Source: Maribacter aquivivus
GTDB taxonomy: Bacteria > Bacteroidota > Bacteroidia > Flavobacteriales > Flavobacteriaceae
Length of the DNA: 64,000 nucleotides
NCBI RefSeq assembly: GCF_900142175.1
Contig: NZ_FQZX01000005.1
Location: forward strand, 60,740-124,739
Direction of reading: 5' to 3'
Part shown: positions 36,173 through 43,872 of the stretch, piece by piece
How positions within the stretch are numbered: position 1 is the stretch's first letter
Layout: every line of letters begins with the position of its first letter
Notes under the pieces: generated by a model
The model's input: only the letters and a program-made list of their open reading frames with translations
Database searches by the model: none
Told to the model about the DNA's origin: nothing
Made by a program: the position numbers and the translations under genes

Positions 36173-36619
36173 TTAAAATTTATTTAATAATTCATTTAGT
36201 TCATGTAATTCTGCATCGCTAAAGTTTTTAAGTATTTTCTTCTCAGCTTCAAAAAGTATTCCATCAATTTCATTTAGAAAATTTAAGCCAGCTTCAGTGA
36301 TGACAATTTCAACCTTTCTTCTGTTTTTTAAACAGATTGTTCTGTTGACGAAATTTTTTAAAATTAGTTTATCGACTAATCGTGTAGTATTGCTCATTTT
36401 GGTAACCATTCTATCATTTATAGTAGAAAGATTGGCAGGTTTACCATTTTGACCTCTTAAAATTCTTAAAACATTAAACTGTTGTATAGAAATATCATAA
36501 GGTTTAAGAACCGCAGATACTTCCTCATCTAGCTTGTTTGCAACTAATGCTACATGTATTAATGTCCGTTTTGCCAACGGCATTTTTTTATTTGTTTTAA
36601 TAATCTCTTCTACATTCAT
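36173..36619 (-). CDS. MarR family transcriptional regulator
   Basis: 148 residues. The winged helix-turn-helix has QQFNVLRILRG, the recognition helix region NLSTINDRMVTKMSNTTRLVDKL, and the wing with NRRKVEIVITEAG. It is the first gene of the operon with the nitroreductase and yceI. A cluster of ATACAA/TTGTAT half-sites overlapping its own promoter suggests autorepression, released by a small-molecule ligand (inference). Confidence 0.93.
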   Translation of the reverse strand: MNVEEIIKTNKKMPLAKRTLIHVALVANKLDEEVSAVLKPYDISIQQFNVLRILRGQNGKPANLSTINDRMVTKMSNTTRLVDKLILKNFVNRTICLKNRRKVEIVITEAGLNFLNEIDGILFEAEKKILKNFSDAELHELNELLNKF

Positions 36620-36623
36620 GTTG

Positions 36624-36650
36624 ATACAATAATTGTATATACAAATGTAT
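36624..36650. promoter_or_regulatory. MarR-type operator overlapping the marR promoter
   Basis: Alternating half-sites ATACAA (36624), TTGTAT (36633), ATACAA (36639) and ATGTAT (36645) give a 7-1-7 inverted repeat (36624-36638) and a perfect 12-bp palindrome TTGTATATACAA (36633-36644). The array ends 5 bases before the marR start and overlaps the -7 box, as expected for a repressor of its own gene. Confidence 0.65.
36642..36649 (-). promoter_or_regulatory. Candidate -7 box of the marR operon
   Basis: TACATTTG on the - strand fits TAnnTTTG and lies 22 bases upstream of the marR ATG. The -33 element is not evident. It is embedded in the palindromic operator. Confidence 0.5.
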
Positions 36651-36759
36651 ATCTATTTTTTGTTATTTTAACCTATGAGTTGATTAAATATTTGTTAAAA
36701 ACATATAAGAGAATCAAATAAATAAAAATCGATTATTTTTACAGTATATAATTTATACT

Positions 36760-37068
36760 ATGGCAGATTTATCACAACAAGATTGGGAAGAGCAATTAGA
36801 GAAGGATCCTAATGCAGTAATTCTCGATGTAAGAACAGAAGAAGAAATAGAAGCAGGTATAATTCCGAATTCTATAAATATTGATATTTACAAAGGTCAA
36901 GAGTTTGTAGCTGAGCTAGAGAAATTAGACAAAACAAAAAACTATTATGTTTACTGTAGGTCTGGCAATAGAAGTGGACAGGCTTGCGCGATAATGAATA
37001 GCTTAGGTTTTGACAAAGCTTTTAACCTTCAAGGTGGGTTTATGAACTGGGAAGGGGAGACCGCATAA
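36760..37068 (+). CDS. Single-domain rhodanese-like protein
   Basis: 102 residues, one rhodanese domain. VILDVRTEEEIEAGIIPNSINID is the CDC25-like N-terminal signature; the active-site loop is CRSGNRSGQA with the catalytic Cys. LQGGFMNWEG closes the domain. It has no signal peptide. It transfers sulfane sulfur or acts in thiol chemistry. Transcribed singly, with a terminator directly after. Confidence 0.93.
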   Translation: MADLSQQDWEEQLEKDPNAVILDVRTEEEIEAGIIPNSINIDIYKGQEFVAELEKLDKTKNYYVYCRSGNRSGQACAIMNSLGFDKAFNLQGGFMNWEGETA

Positions 37069-37090
37069 TTTTATTTCTTTCAGAAAATAG

Positions 37091-37114
37091 ACCCGCTTAA
37101 CGGCGGGTTTTTTA
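37091..37114 (+). terminator. Terminator after the rhodanese gene
   Basis: A 6-bp GC-rich stem (ACCCGC with GCGGGT) and a six-base loop followed by a T-run, 22 bases after the stop. Confidence 0.85.
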
Positions 37115-37124
37115 TTTTTATAAA

Positions 37125-38402
37125 ATGAAGGAAGATTTGCTTCATTTTATATGGAAGTATAAAAAGTATCCTGTTAACGGACTCATGTCTACATCTGGTG
37201 AAGCTGTACATGTGGTTAAGGCAGGTATGCATAACCATTTAAGTGGTCCAGATTTTTTTAATGCTCAAATAGAGTTAAATGGGCAATTATGGGCAGGTAA
37301 TGTAGAGATTCATATAAAATCATCAGACTGGTATGCGCATCATCACCAAGATGATACTAATTATGACAATGTAATTTTACATGTAGTTTGGGAAGACGAT
37401 ATTGCCGTGTACAGAAAGGACGGGAGTGAGATTCCTACTTTATCTTTAAAAGAATATATACCCTTAGTGGTGCTAAATAACTATCAAAATCTTTTTGATA
37501 GTAAGAATTATAATTTCATTAATTGTGAAAACGAATTTAATGAGGTTGATGAATTTATAAAGAATAATTGGTTGGATCGTTTGTTTGTAGAACGGTTAGA
37601 GCAGAAATCTATCTTTATTAAAGAGCTATTAGATTATACGAACAATGACTGGGAGCAAGTCTTGTTCTTAATGCTTTTAAAAACTTTTGGGTCCAAAATA
37701 AATAGAGATACATTTATTGATATCGGTAAATCAATTGATTTTTCTATAATTAGAAAATTAAATAATAAACCACTTCAAATGGAAAGCTTGTTTTTAGGAC
37801 AAGCAAATTTACTTGGTTCTATTATAGAAGACGATACATATTATAACCGGTTGACAAAGGAATATCAATATTTAAAACATAAGTTCAATTTAATTGCGGC
37901 ATACAAGTCTCCAGAGTTTTTTAGGTTGAGACCATCAAATTTCCCCACAATTAGATTAGCTCAATTAAGTGCTATTTATTCTAAAAACAATAATTTATTT
38001 CATTTGTTGATTGAAAATGATGCCCCTAATTTTTCTGAAGTCTTAAAATCAGGAACAAGTGATTATTGGGAAACTCATTTTAATTTTGGTAAAATATCAA
38101 AAAAGAGTAAAAAGGGAATATCAAATTCATTTTTAAACCTTTTGATGATTAATACTATAATTCCGTTGAAGTTTGCGTACAGTCGATATAAGGGTGGTTT
38201 AGAGAACGAGAAGTTTCTAAAGATGATGTCAGAAATTAAAAAAGAAGAAAACAGTATTATAGCTAACTTTGGTAAATTGGGGACATCTATTAAAAGCGCA
38301 AAAGATTCTCAAACATATCTACAGCTTTATAATAATTATTGTTCAAAAGACAAATGTTTAGATTGTGCTATAGGGGCTTCTTTAATGAATATAAAAGTCT
38401 AA
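37125..38402 (+). CDS. DUF2851 family protein
   Basis: 425 residues. The N-terminal third matches DUF2851: EDLLHFIWKYKKY, GMHNHLSGPDFFNAQIELNG, WAGNVEIHIKSSDWYAHHHQ and NVILHVVWEDD. The conserved His, Asp and Glu residues (HNHLSGPDF, VEIHIKSSDWY) look like a nuclease-type or metal-binding centre, but no activity is established to my knowledge. The C-terminus has a Cys cluster (CSKDKCLDC). A family member is present in most Bacteroidota. It is followed by PspC and a K+ channel gene. Confidence 0.88.
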   Translation: MKEDLLHFIWKYKKYPVNGLMSTSGEAVHVVKAGMHNHLSGPDFFNAQIELNGQLWAGNVEIHIKSSDWYAHHHQDDTNYDNVILHVVWEDDIAVYRKDGSEIPTLSLKEYIPLVVLNNYQNLFDSKNYNFINCENEFNEVDEFIKNNWLDRLFVERLEQKSIFIKELLDYTNNDWEQVLFLMLLKTFGSKINRDTFIDIGKSIDFSIIRKLNNKPLQMESLFLGQANLLGSIIEDDTYYNRLTKEYQYLKHKFNLIAAYKSPEFFRLRPSNFPTIRLAQLSAIYSKNNNLFHLLIENDAPNFSEVLKSGTSDYWETHFNFGKISKKSKKGISNSFLNLLMINTIIPLKFAYSRYKGGLENEKFLKMMSEIKKEENSIIANFGKLGTSIKSAKDSQTYLQLYNNYCSKDKCLDCAIGASLMNIKV

Positions 38403-38413
38403 TTTTATACCCC

Positions 38414-38641
38414 ATGAACGTATTTTACAAATTACTGCACTATTTTCAGAAGCGAGGGTATGAGGTTTGTGGTAGAATTGCCGAACGATTAGGTATACGT
38501 GCTAGAGTTGTAAGAACATCGTTCATTTATCTCACTTTTGTAACTGTAGGCTTCGGGTTTGCACTTTACTTGTTTTTGGCTTTCTGGCTTAGAATAAAAG
38601 ATTTGATTTATACGAAACGAAATTCTGTTTTTGATTTGTAA
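38414..38641 (+). CDS. PspC domain protein
   Basis: 75 residues from the ATG at 38414 (upstream in-frame codons run into DUF2851). It holds a PspC-like domain: an N-terminal amphipathic region (RIAERLGIRARVVRTSFI) followed by one hydrophobic segment (about 42-62, TVGFGFALYLFLAFWL). PspC proteins sense envelope stress in enterobacteria. This short form is common in Flavobacteriia. The channel gene starts three bases after its stop. Confidence 0.8.
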   Translation: MNVFYKLLHYFQKRGYEVCGRIAERLGIRARVVRTSFIYLTFVTVGFGFALYLFLAFWLRIKDLIYTKRNSVFDL

Positions 38642-38644
38642 TAT

Positions 38645-39652
38645 ATGATGCAATTATTTCGGTCTAAAATTTATTTGGCATTGGCGTTAATGCTAATGGT
38701 TTTGACATTTGGTGTGCTCGGTTATAGAATTGTTGCCGATTATTCTTGGGTCGATGCTTTTTATATGACCATAATTACGGTAACTACTGTAGGTTTTTCA
38801 GAGGTTAGACCAATGGGGCCTGAAGGCAAAATATTTACAATAATTCTTATTGTTACAAGTGTGTTTATAGTTGGTTTCGCTATATCAATCGTTACCGAAT
38901 ACTTACTCTCTAGAAATTCAGTAGAACTGTTAAAAAAGAAAAAAATGAAGAATGCCATCGCAAATTTAAATCAGCATGTAATCGTCTGTGGCTTTGGTCG
39001 AAATGGTATGCAAGCAGCAGAGAGGCTAAAAGCATATAAAAGACCATTTGTGGTTATAGAGAAAGATAAAGAGGTAATTGAACGATATGAAGAAGATGTT
39101 TTATTTATTGAAGGTGATGCAAATGATGATGATGTATTATTGGAAGCTGGTATTGAGAGGTCCAAGTATTTAATTGCCACCTTGCCAGATGATGCTGCAA
39201 ATTTATTTGTTGTTTTGTCTGCAAGGCAAATGAAAAAAAATCTTTTTATCATTAGTAGAGCGTCATTAGTCAATTCTCAGAAGAAATTAATCTTGGCAGG
39301 TGCCAATAAAGTTATCATGCCAGATAAAATTGGAGGTGATCATATGGCGTCTTTGGTAGTTATGCCAGATCTTATCACATTTATGGATAAGCTTTCGATG
39401 GAAGGCGAACATACGACCAATTTAGAAGAAGTGGCTATTGAAGATTTTGCCAATCAGATAGACTGTAATTCATTGAGGGATCTAGATTTACGAAGAAAAA
39501 CTGGGTGTACCATTATAGGTTACATTTCTCCTGATGGTGAGTATACCATAAACCCTGAAGCAGATATGAAACTACAGCCAAAAAGTAAGGTTATAGTATT
39601 AGGTAGACCTGAACAAATAAAGAAATTGAATGAAATGTTCAATATTGAATAA
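38645..39652 (+). CDS. Potassium channel with RCK (TrkA-N) domain
   Basis: 335 residues, Kch/MthK-like. Two membrane helices (about 10-30 and 62-90) flank a pore loop with the filter TTVGFS (47-52), where canonical channels read TVGYG or TVGFG. A Rossmann RCK domain follows with VIVCGFGRNG (112-121), an acidic nucleotide-binding end of strand 2 (VIEKDKE) and a C-terminal TrkA-C-like part. It is a likely ligand-gated K+ channel in the inner membrane. A second ATG lies one codon in. Confidence 0.88.
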   Translation: MMQLFRSKIYLALALMLMVLTFGVLGYRIVADYSWVDAFYMTIITVTTVGFSEVRPMGPEGKIFTIILIVTSVFIVGFAISIVTEYLLSRNSVELLKKKKMKNAIANLNQHVIVCGFGRNGMQAAERLKAYKRPFVVIEKDKEVIERYEEDVLFIEGDANDDDVLLEAGIERSKYLIATLPDDAANLFVVLSARQMKKNLFIISRASLVNSQKKLILAGANKVIMPDKIGGDHMASLVVMPDLITFMDKLSMEGEHTTNLEEVAIEDFANQIDCNSLRDLDLRRKTGCTIIGYISPDGEYTINPEADMKLQPKSKVIVLGRPEQIKKLNEMFNIE

Positions 39653-39676
39653 TGATCTTTCTATCGTTTATATTTG
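39645..39676 (+). promoter_or_regulatory. Candidate promoter of the alanine symporter gene
   Basis: TATATTTG (39669-39676) is a full -7 match. The nearest TTG (39645-39647) gives a 21-base spacer, two longer than the usual maximum. The ATG is at 39742. Confidence 0.45.
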
Positions 39677-39741
39677 ATTGCATCCATTATTTTTAGGATA
39701 TTGCTAGACTAACTAACTAATTCAAAATAAATTTTAAACTT

Positions 39742-41430
39742 ATGAAGTATAAACTTCTAACCCTGTTTACCTTTTTATTTCCCTTTTTAATTTTTTCTCA
39801 AGAAGTAGGATTAGATCAACAAATAGATCAAGCCTTTAAGCCTATTTCAGATTTCTTCTCAGCAGTTATTTTCTTTAATGTATGGCACGATCCAGATATA
39901 CCATTTGTATTGGTGTTATTGGTAGGTAGTGCTTTATTTTTTACTATATATTTTGGTTTCCCTAATATTAGATTTTTTGGTAAGGCCATTAATACTGTTC
40001 GTGGTAAATATGAAGATATTGAAAAGCATGGTGCACAAAATCTTTATGGTGAAGATGGTATTGCACAAGGTCAAGATTTATCAAATGTTGATATTGAAGA
40101 CCATCTTGTAAGTATGGAAAATGATCTTGCCGTTAGTGGTGATATCATTGATACAATTAGAGATGAAAGTACTGATGGTGAGGTAAGTCATTTTCAAGCC
40201 TTGGCAACTGCAGTTTCAGGTACTGTAGGTAATGGTAACATAGCAGGTGTTGCTTTAGCAATTGCACTTGGTGGTCCAGGAGCTACTTTTTGGATGATTG
40301 TTTGTGGTCTTCTTGGTATGTCAACAAAATTTGTTGAATGTACGCTAGGTGTTCAGTATAGGGATGTAGGTGAAGATGGTACTGTTTATGGCGGACCTAT
40401 GTACTACATAAGTAAAGGACTAAAAGAAAGAGGTTTTAAAACCTTAGGTAAAGTTGCTGCTGTAATTTTTGCAATTTTTTGTATTGGAGGTTCTTTTGGA
40501 GGTGGTAATGCAGCTCAATCTAACCAGGCTACAATTGTTATAAAAGAGCTTTTTAACTGGCAAAGTACTGCAGCCGGTGCAATAGTAGGTCTTGTGTTGG
40601 CTATTCTTGTTGGTGTAATTATTATTGGAGGTATAAAGCGTATTGCTCAAGTAACCGAAAAAGTGGTTCCATTTATGGCTATAATGTATGTTGTTGCTTG
40701 TTTATATATTATTTTAAGTAACTATACACTAGTAGATGACGCTATAGCTTTAATTGTTGACGAAGCATTTAAGCCAACTGCAATAGGTGTAGGTAGTCTT
40801 ATAGGTGTATTGTTGGTAGGTTTTAAAAGAGCAGCATTCTCAAACGAGGCTGGTGCAGGTTCTGCTTCAATAGCACACTCTGCTGTTAGAACAAAATATT
40901 CTGCTTCTGAAGGTTTAGTAGCTTTATTAGAGCCGTTTATTGATACGGTAGTTATTTGCTCAATGACGGCAATAGTAATTATTATATTTAATTTTGGAGG
41001 AGCCTTCACTTATGGTGGTGATGGTTCTGGTTCAGTTTTAATTGATGGTGTAGCTTATGAAGGTGCCGGGATTACGGCAGTGGCGTTTGCTGAATACATT
41101 CCTTACTCAAACGTATTTTTGACTATAGCAGTGGTATTATTTGCCGTATCAACGATGATCTCTTGGTCTTATTACGGATTACAGTCTTGGAAATATTTAT
41201 TTGGAAGAGGTAAAACGGCTGATATCGTTTATAAGTTGTTGTTTCTTACTTTTATTGTTATTGGAGCAGCTGCAAGTATGAAATCTATCTGGGATTTCTC
41301 AGATGCTATGATATTTGCAATGGTATTCCCTAATATGGTAGGTTTGTTCTTTTTATTCCCAGTAGTGAAAAAGCAATTGACTAGATATTTAGACGCTATC
41401 AAACTAAAATATGATGCCATAGATAACTAA
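39742..41430 (+). CDS. Alanine/glycine:cation symporter (AGCS family)
   Basis: 562 residues. It imports alanine or glycine with Na+ or H+. AGCS signatures: GTVGNGNIAGVALAIALGGPGATFWM, FVECTLGVQYR, GGPMYYISKG, and FSNEAGAGSASIAHSAV. About ten membrane helices. It is longer than usual (about 450-490): there is an N-terminal signal-like segment and a hydrophilic insertion of about 55 residues (about 90-145) after the first helices. Transcription probably ends at a hairpin that lies inside the next gene. Confidence 0.93.
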   Translation: MKYKLLTLFTFLFPFLIFSQEVGLDQQIDQAFKPISDFFSAVIFFNVWHDPDIPFVLVLLVGSALFFTIYFGFPNIRFFGKAINTVRGKYEDIEKHGAQNLYGEDGIAQGQDLSNVDIEDHLVSMENDLAVSGDIIDTIRDESTDGEVSHFQALATAVSGTVGNGNIAGVALAIALGGPGATFWMIVCGLLGMSTKFVECTLGVQYRDVGEDGTVYGGPMYYISKGLKERGFKTLGKVAAVIFAIFCIGGSFGGGNAAQSNQATIVIKELFNWQSTAAGAIVGLVLAILVGVIIIGGIKRIAQVTEKVVPFMAIMYVVACLYIILSNYTLVDDAIALIVDEAFKPTAIGVGSLIGVLLVGFKRAAFSNEAGAGSASIAHSAVRTKYSASEGLVALLEPFIDTVVICSMTAIVIIIFNFGGAFTYGGDGSGSVLIDGVAYEGAGITAVAFAEYIPYSNVFLTIAVVLFAVSTMISWSYYGLQSWKYLFGRGKTADIVYKLLFLTFIVIGAAASMKSIWDFSDAMIFAMVFPNMVGLFFLFPVVKKQLTRYLDAIKLKYDAIDN

Positions 41431-41438
41431 GTTTTAAT

Positions 41439-42307
41439 ATGACTTCATTTAAATCCCACTTCAGGTTCAATAAACAAGAACGAAGTGGGATTTTCTTTTT
41501 ATTATTTTTTATAATTAGCGTTCAGTTGGGGTATTATCTGTATCAATCTATTACAGAAAATCAATCTTCACCATTGAAGCATGATGCGGTTATCCAAGCT
41601 GAAATAGATTCCTTAAAAGCTATAAGTCTAAAAAAGGATACAGTTCATATGTATCCATTTAATCCAATTTCATTACCGATTTTAAAGGCTATACACTTGG
41701 TATGTCAGTTGAGGAAATAGATAGATTACATAATTTTAGAAAGAAAGATGAATTTGTAAATTCTACAATAGAATTTCAAAATGTCACAAAAGTTTCTGAT
41801 TCATTACTTAATATGATTTCTCCATACTTTAAGTTTCCAGAGTGGACTCAAAACAGAAAAAGTAAAACTTCCAATGCATTAACCTCTAGTTATAAGTCTA
41901 AGAAAGTTATTTGGAAAGATTTGAATACAGCTACGGCAGAAGATTTAAAAAAGATTAGTGGAATAGGGGAGAAGTTATCAGCTAGAATAATAAAATTTAG
42001 AGACCGCTTGGGTGGCTTTATAATTGACGACCAATTGTTTGATGTTTATGGTCTTGAGGCAGATGTTGTTGAAAGAGCTTTAAAACAGTTTAAGGTAGTT
42101 GTGAAACCAGATATTGTAAAAATAAATGTAAATACAGCAACGGCAGAAGAATTGTCTAAATTGATATATCTGCAAAAACATGTCGCTGAGAGCATAGTAA
42201 ATTATCGTAATCTCAACGGAAGTATCAATTCTTTGAACGAATTAGTAAAAATTGAAGAATTTCCGGCTGAGCGTATTAATAGAATTGCTTTATATTTGTC
42301 ATTATAA
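41439..42307 (+). pseudogene. ComEA-like helix-hairpin-helix protein, frameshifted
   Basis: The two overlapping frames make one gene. The 5' part (41439-41720) encodes KSHFRFNKQERSGIFFLL and a membrane segment (about 20-34), then YPFNP at about residues 72-76, and then loses the frame. The 3' part continues with MSVEEIDRLHNFRKKDEF, two helix-hairpin-helix units (DLNTATAEDLKKISGIG and VNTATAEELSKL), and ends at 42307. Adding one A at about 41667 restores PNFITDFKGYTLGMSVEEID through the junction. Either a real one-base deletion or a sequencing error. If intact, the protein is a DNA-binding HhH protein anchored in the membrane, resembling the ComEA competence factor. Confidence 0.85.
41451..41510 (+). 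terminator. Terminator-like hairpin inside the ComEA-like gene
   Basis: AAATCCCACTTC (41451-41462) pairs perfectly over 12 bp with GAAGTGGGATTT (41482-41493), followed by TTCTTTTTATTATTTTTT. It lies 20 bases after the symporter stop but inside codons 5-19 of the ComEA-like gene. Confidence 0.75.
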
Positions 42308-42318
42308 AAAAAAACGCT

Positions 42319-43488
42319 ATGCAAAGTATGTACTTCACAGAAGAACATCAACTATTTAGGAACAGCCTAAAAGATTTTTTACAGAAAGAAGTAGTTCCTC
42401 ATATTGATAAATGGGAAGAAACTGGAACAATAGAAAGGTTCATTTGGAAGAAATTTGGCGATATGGGCTATTTCGGTCTTTTAACTCCTGAGGAAGATGG
42501 TGGTCTTGGTCTTGATCTTTTTTATACTATTATTTTTTTAGAAGAATTACAAAAGGTTAATTCTGGTGGTTTTGCAGCTGCAATGTGGGCGCATGCATAC
42601 TTGGCAATGACACATTTAAATAAAGAAGCGAATTCTTTTTTAAAGGAAAAGTACTTGCGACCAAGCGTGGATGGAGATAAAATTGGTTGTCTTTGTATAT
42701 CAGAACCTTTTGGAGGTAGCGATGTTGCTGCTATGAGAACCACTGCTGTAAAGCAAGGTGATCATTATGTGTTGAATGGGTCAAAAACATTTATTACCAA
42801 TGGTGTATATGCTGATTACATGATTGTGGCGGCAAAAACAAATCCAGAGTTAGGTAATAAGGGTATCAGTATTTTCGCAGTAGATAGAAATAGTGAAGGC
42901 GTGACTGCAAATAAATTGAATAAACTAGGTTGGAGAGCATCAGATACTGCCGAGTTGGCATTTGATAATGTGAAAATTCCTGCAGAGAACCTTATGGGTG
43001 ATGAAAACATGGGTTTTTCATATATAATGGAGCATTTCTCATTAGAAAGATTGATAATGGGTGTTAATGCTCATGCAAGGTCAGAACATGTTTTAGATTA
43101 TGCTTTAAATTATATGTCAGAAAGAGAGGCTTTTGGTAAGTCTATCAATCAATTTCAGGCGTTAAGACATAGAGTCGTAGATCTTCACGCAGATATAGAT
43201 ATGTGTAAAGAGTATAACTATTCTGTAGCTTATCGCTTAGATAAGGGGCAGTATGTAGTTAAAGAAGCTACAATCTCTAAATTAAAATCAACAAAGGTTG
43301 CAGACGAGGTTGCTTATGAATGTTTACAATTTTTAGGTGGTTACGGTTATATTGAAGATTACCCAATGGCACGTAACTTTAGAGATAGTAGATTAGGGCC
43401 TATTGGTGGTGGAACATCAGAAATATTAAAAGAAATAATTTCTAAAATTATTATCGATAAGAAGGAATATAAGCCGGCTACGGTATAG
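42319..43488 (+). CDS. Acyl-CoA dehydrogenase
   Basis: 389 residues (or from a second ATG three codons in). FAD enzyme that introduces a 2,3-double bond into acyl-CoA. Signatures: CLCISEPFGGSDVAAM, GSKTFITNG, KLGWRASDTAELAFDNVKIP, and the C-terminal LQFLGGYGYIEDYPMARNFRDSR with the FAD contacts. The catalytic Glu is probably in GGTSEILKEII. No neighbouring beta-oxidation genes. The electron acceptor (ETF) is elsewhere. Confidence 0.94.
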   Translation: MQSMYFTEEHQLFRNSLKDFLQKEVVPHIDKWEETGTIERFIWKKFGDMGYFGLLTPEEDGGLGLDLFYTIIFLEELQKVNSGGFAAAMWAHAYLAMTHLNKEANSFLKEKYLRPSVDGDKIGCLCISEPFGGSDVAAMRTTAVKQGDHYVLNGSKTFITNGVYADYMIVAAKTNPELGNKGISIFAVDRNSEGVTANKLNKLGWRASDTAELAFDNVKIPAENLMGDENMGFSYIMEHFSLERLIMGVNAHARSEHVLDYALNYMSEREAFGKSINQFQALRHRVVDLHADIDMCKEYNYSVAYRLDKGQYVVKEATISKLKSTKVADEVAYECLQFLGGYGYIEDYPMARNFRDSRLGPIGGGTSEILKEIISKIIIDKKEYKPATV

Positions 43489-43524
43489 TTATCTTAATTA
43501 AAATTTTAAAAATCAGTTTAAAGG

Positions 43525-43554
43525 TTGTCTGTTTCAATATAGTTGTTATATTTG
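43525..43554 (+). promoter_or_regulatory. rpsU promoter
   Basis: TTG (43525-43527), a 19-base spacer and TATATTTG (43547-43554): a full Bacteroidota promoter match. It lies about 35 bases before the start codon. Confidence 0.85.
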
Positions 43555-43574
43555 CAGCCTTAATCACAAAAGAG

Positions 43575-43580
43575 AGGAGG
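43575..43580 (+). promoter_or_regulatory. Strong Shine-Dalgarno of rpsU
   Basis: AGGAGG, 8 bases before the rpsU ATG, complementary to the 16S anti-SD. Most other genes in this window have no such element; Bacteroidota ribosomes usually do not use SD pairing because the anti-SD is held by bS21, bS18 and bS6. The rpsU message is the known exception in the phylum and is thought to sense free bS21. Confidence 0.85.
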
Positions 43581-43588
43581 TTTAGCCC

Positions 43589-43783
43589 ATGTTAATAATA
43601 CCAGTAAAAGAAGGAGAAAACATCGATAGAGCTTTAAAACGTTTCAAACGTAAGTTCGATAAGACAGGTACAATGAGACAGTTACGTAAGCGTCAACAGT
43701 TCAATAAGCCATCAGTTGTTCGTAGAGCACAGATACAAAAAGCAGAATACATTCAAGGTCTTAGAGATCAAGAAGAAATCTAA
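43589..43783 (+). CDS. rpsU: 30S ribosomal protein S21
   Basis: 64 residues, standard for the phylum. MLIIPVKEGENIDRALKRFK is the S21 N-terminus, followed by a basic helix (KRQQFNKPSVVRRAQIQKA). In Bacteroidota bS21 helps sequester the 3' end of 16S rRNA. The promoter, strong SD and terminator make a single-gene unit. Confidence 0.97.
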   Translation: MLIIPVKEGENIDRALKRFKRKFDKTGTMRQLRKRQQFNKPSVVRRAQIQKAEYIQGLRDQEEI

Positions 43784-43801
43784 ATTTTGTTTTATAAAAT
43801 T

Positions 43802-43832
43802 AAAATCCCGCAATTTGCGGGATTTTTTTTGT
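43802..43832 (+). terminator. rpsU terminator
   Basis: An 11-bp stem (AAATCCCGCAA with TTGCGGGATTT) followed by a T-run, 20 bases after the stop. Confidence 0.93.
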
Positions 43833-43872
43833 TCAAATTTCAACAGACCTAAAACTTTGATACCTTTAGATT

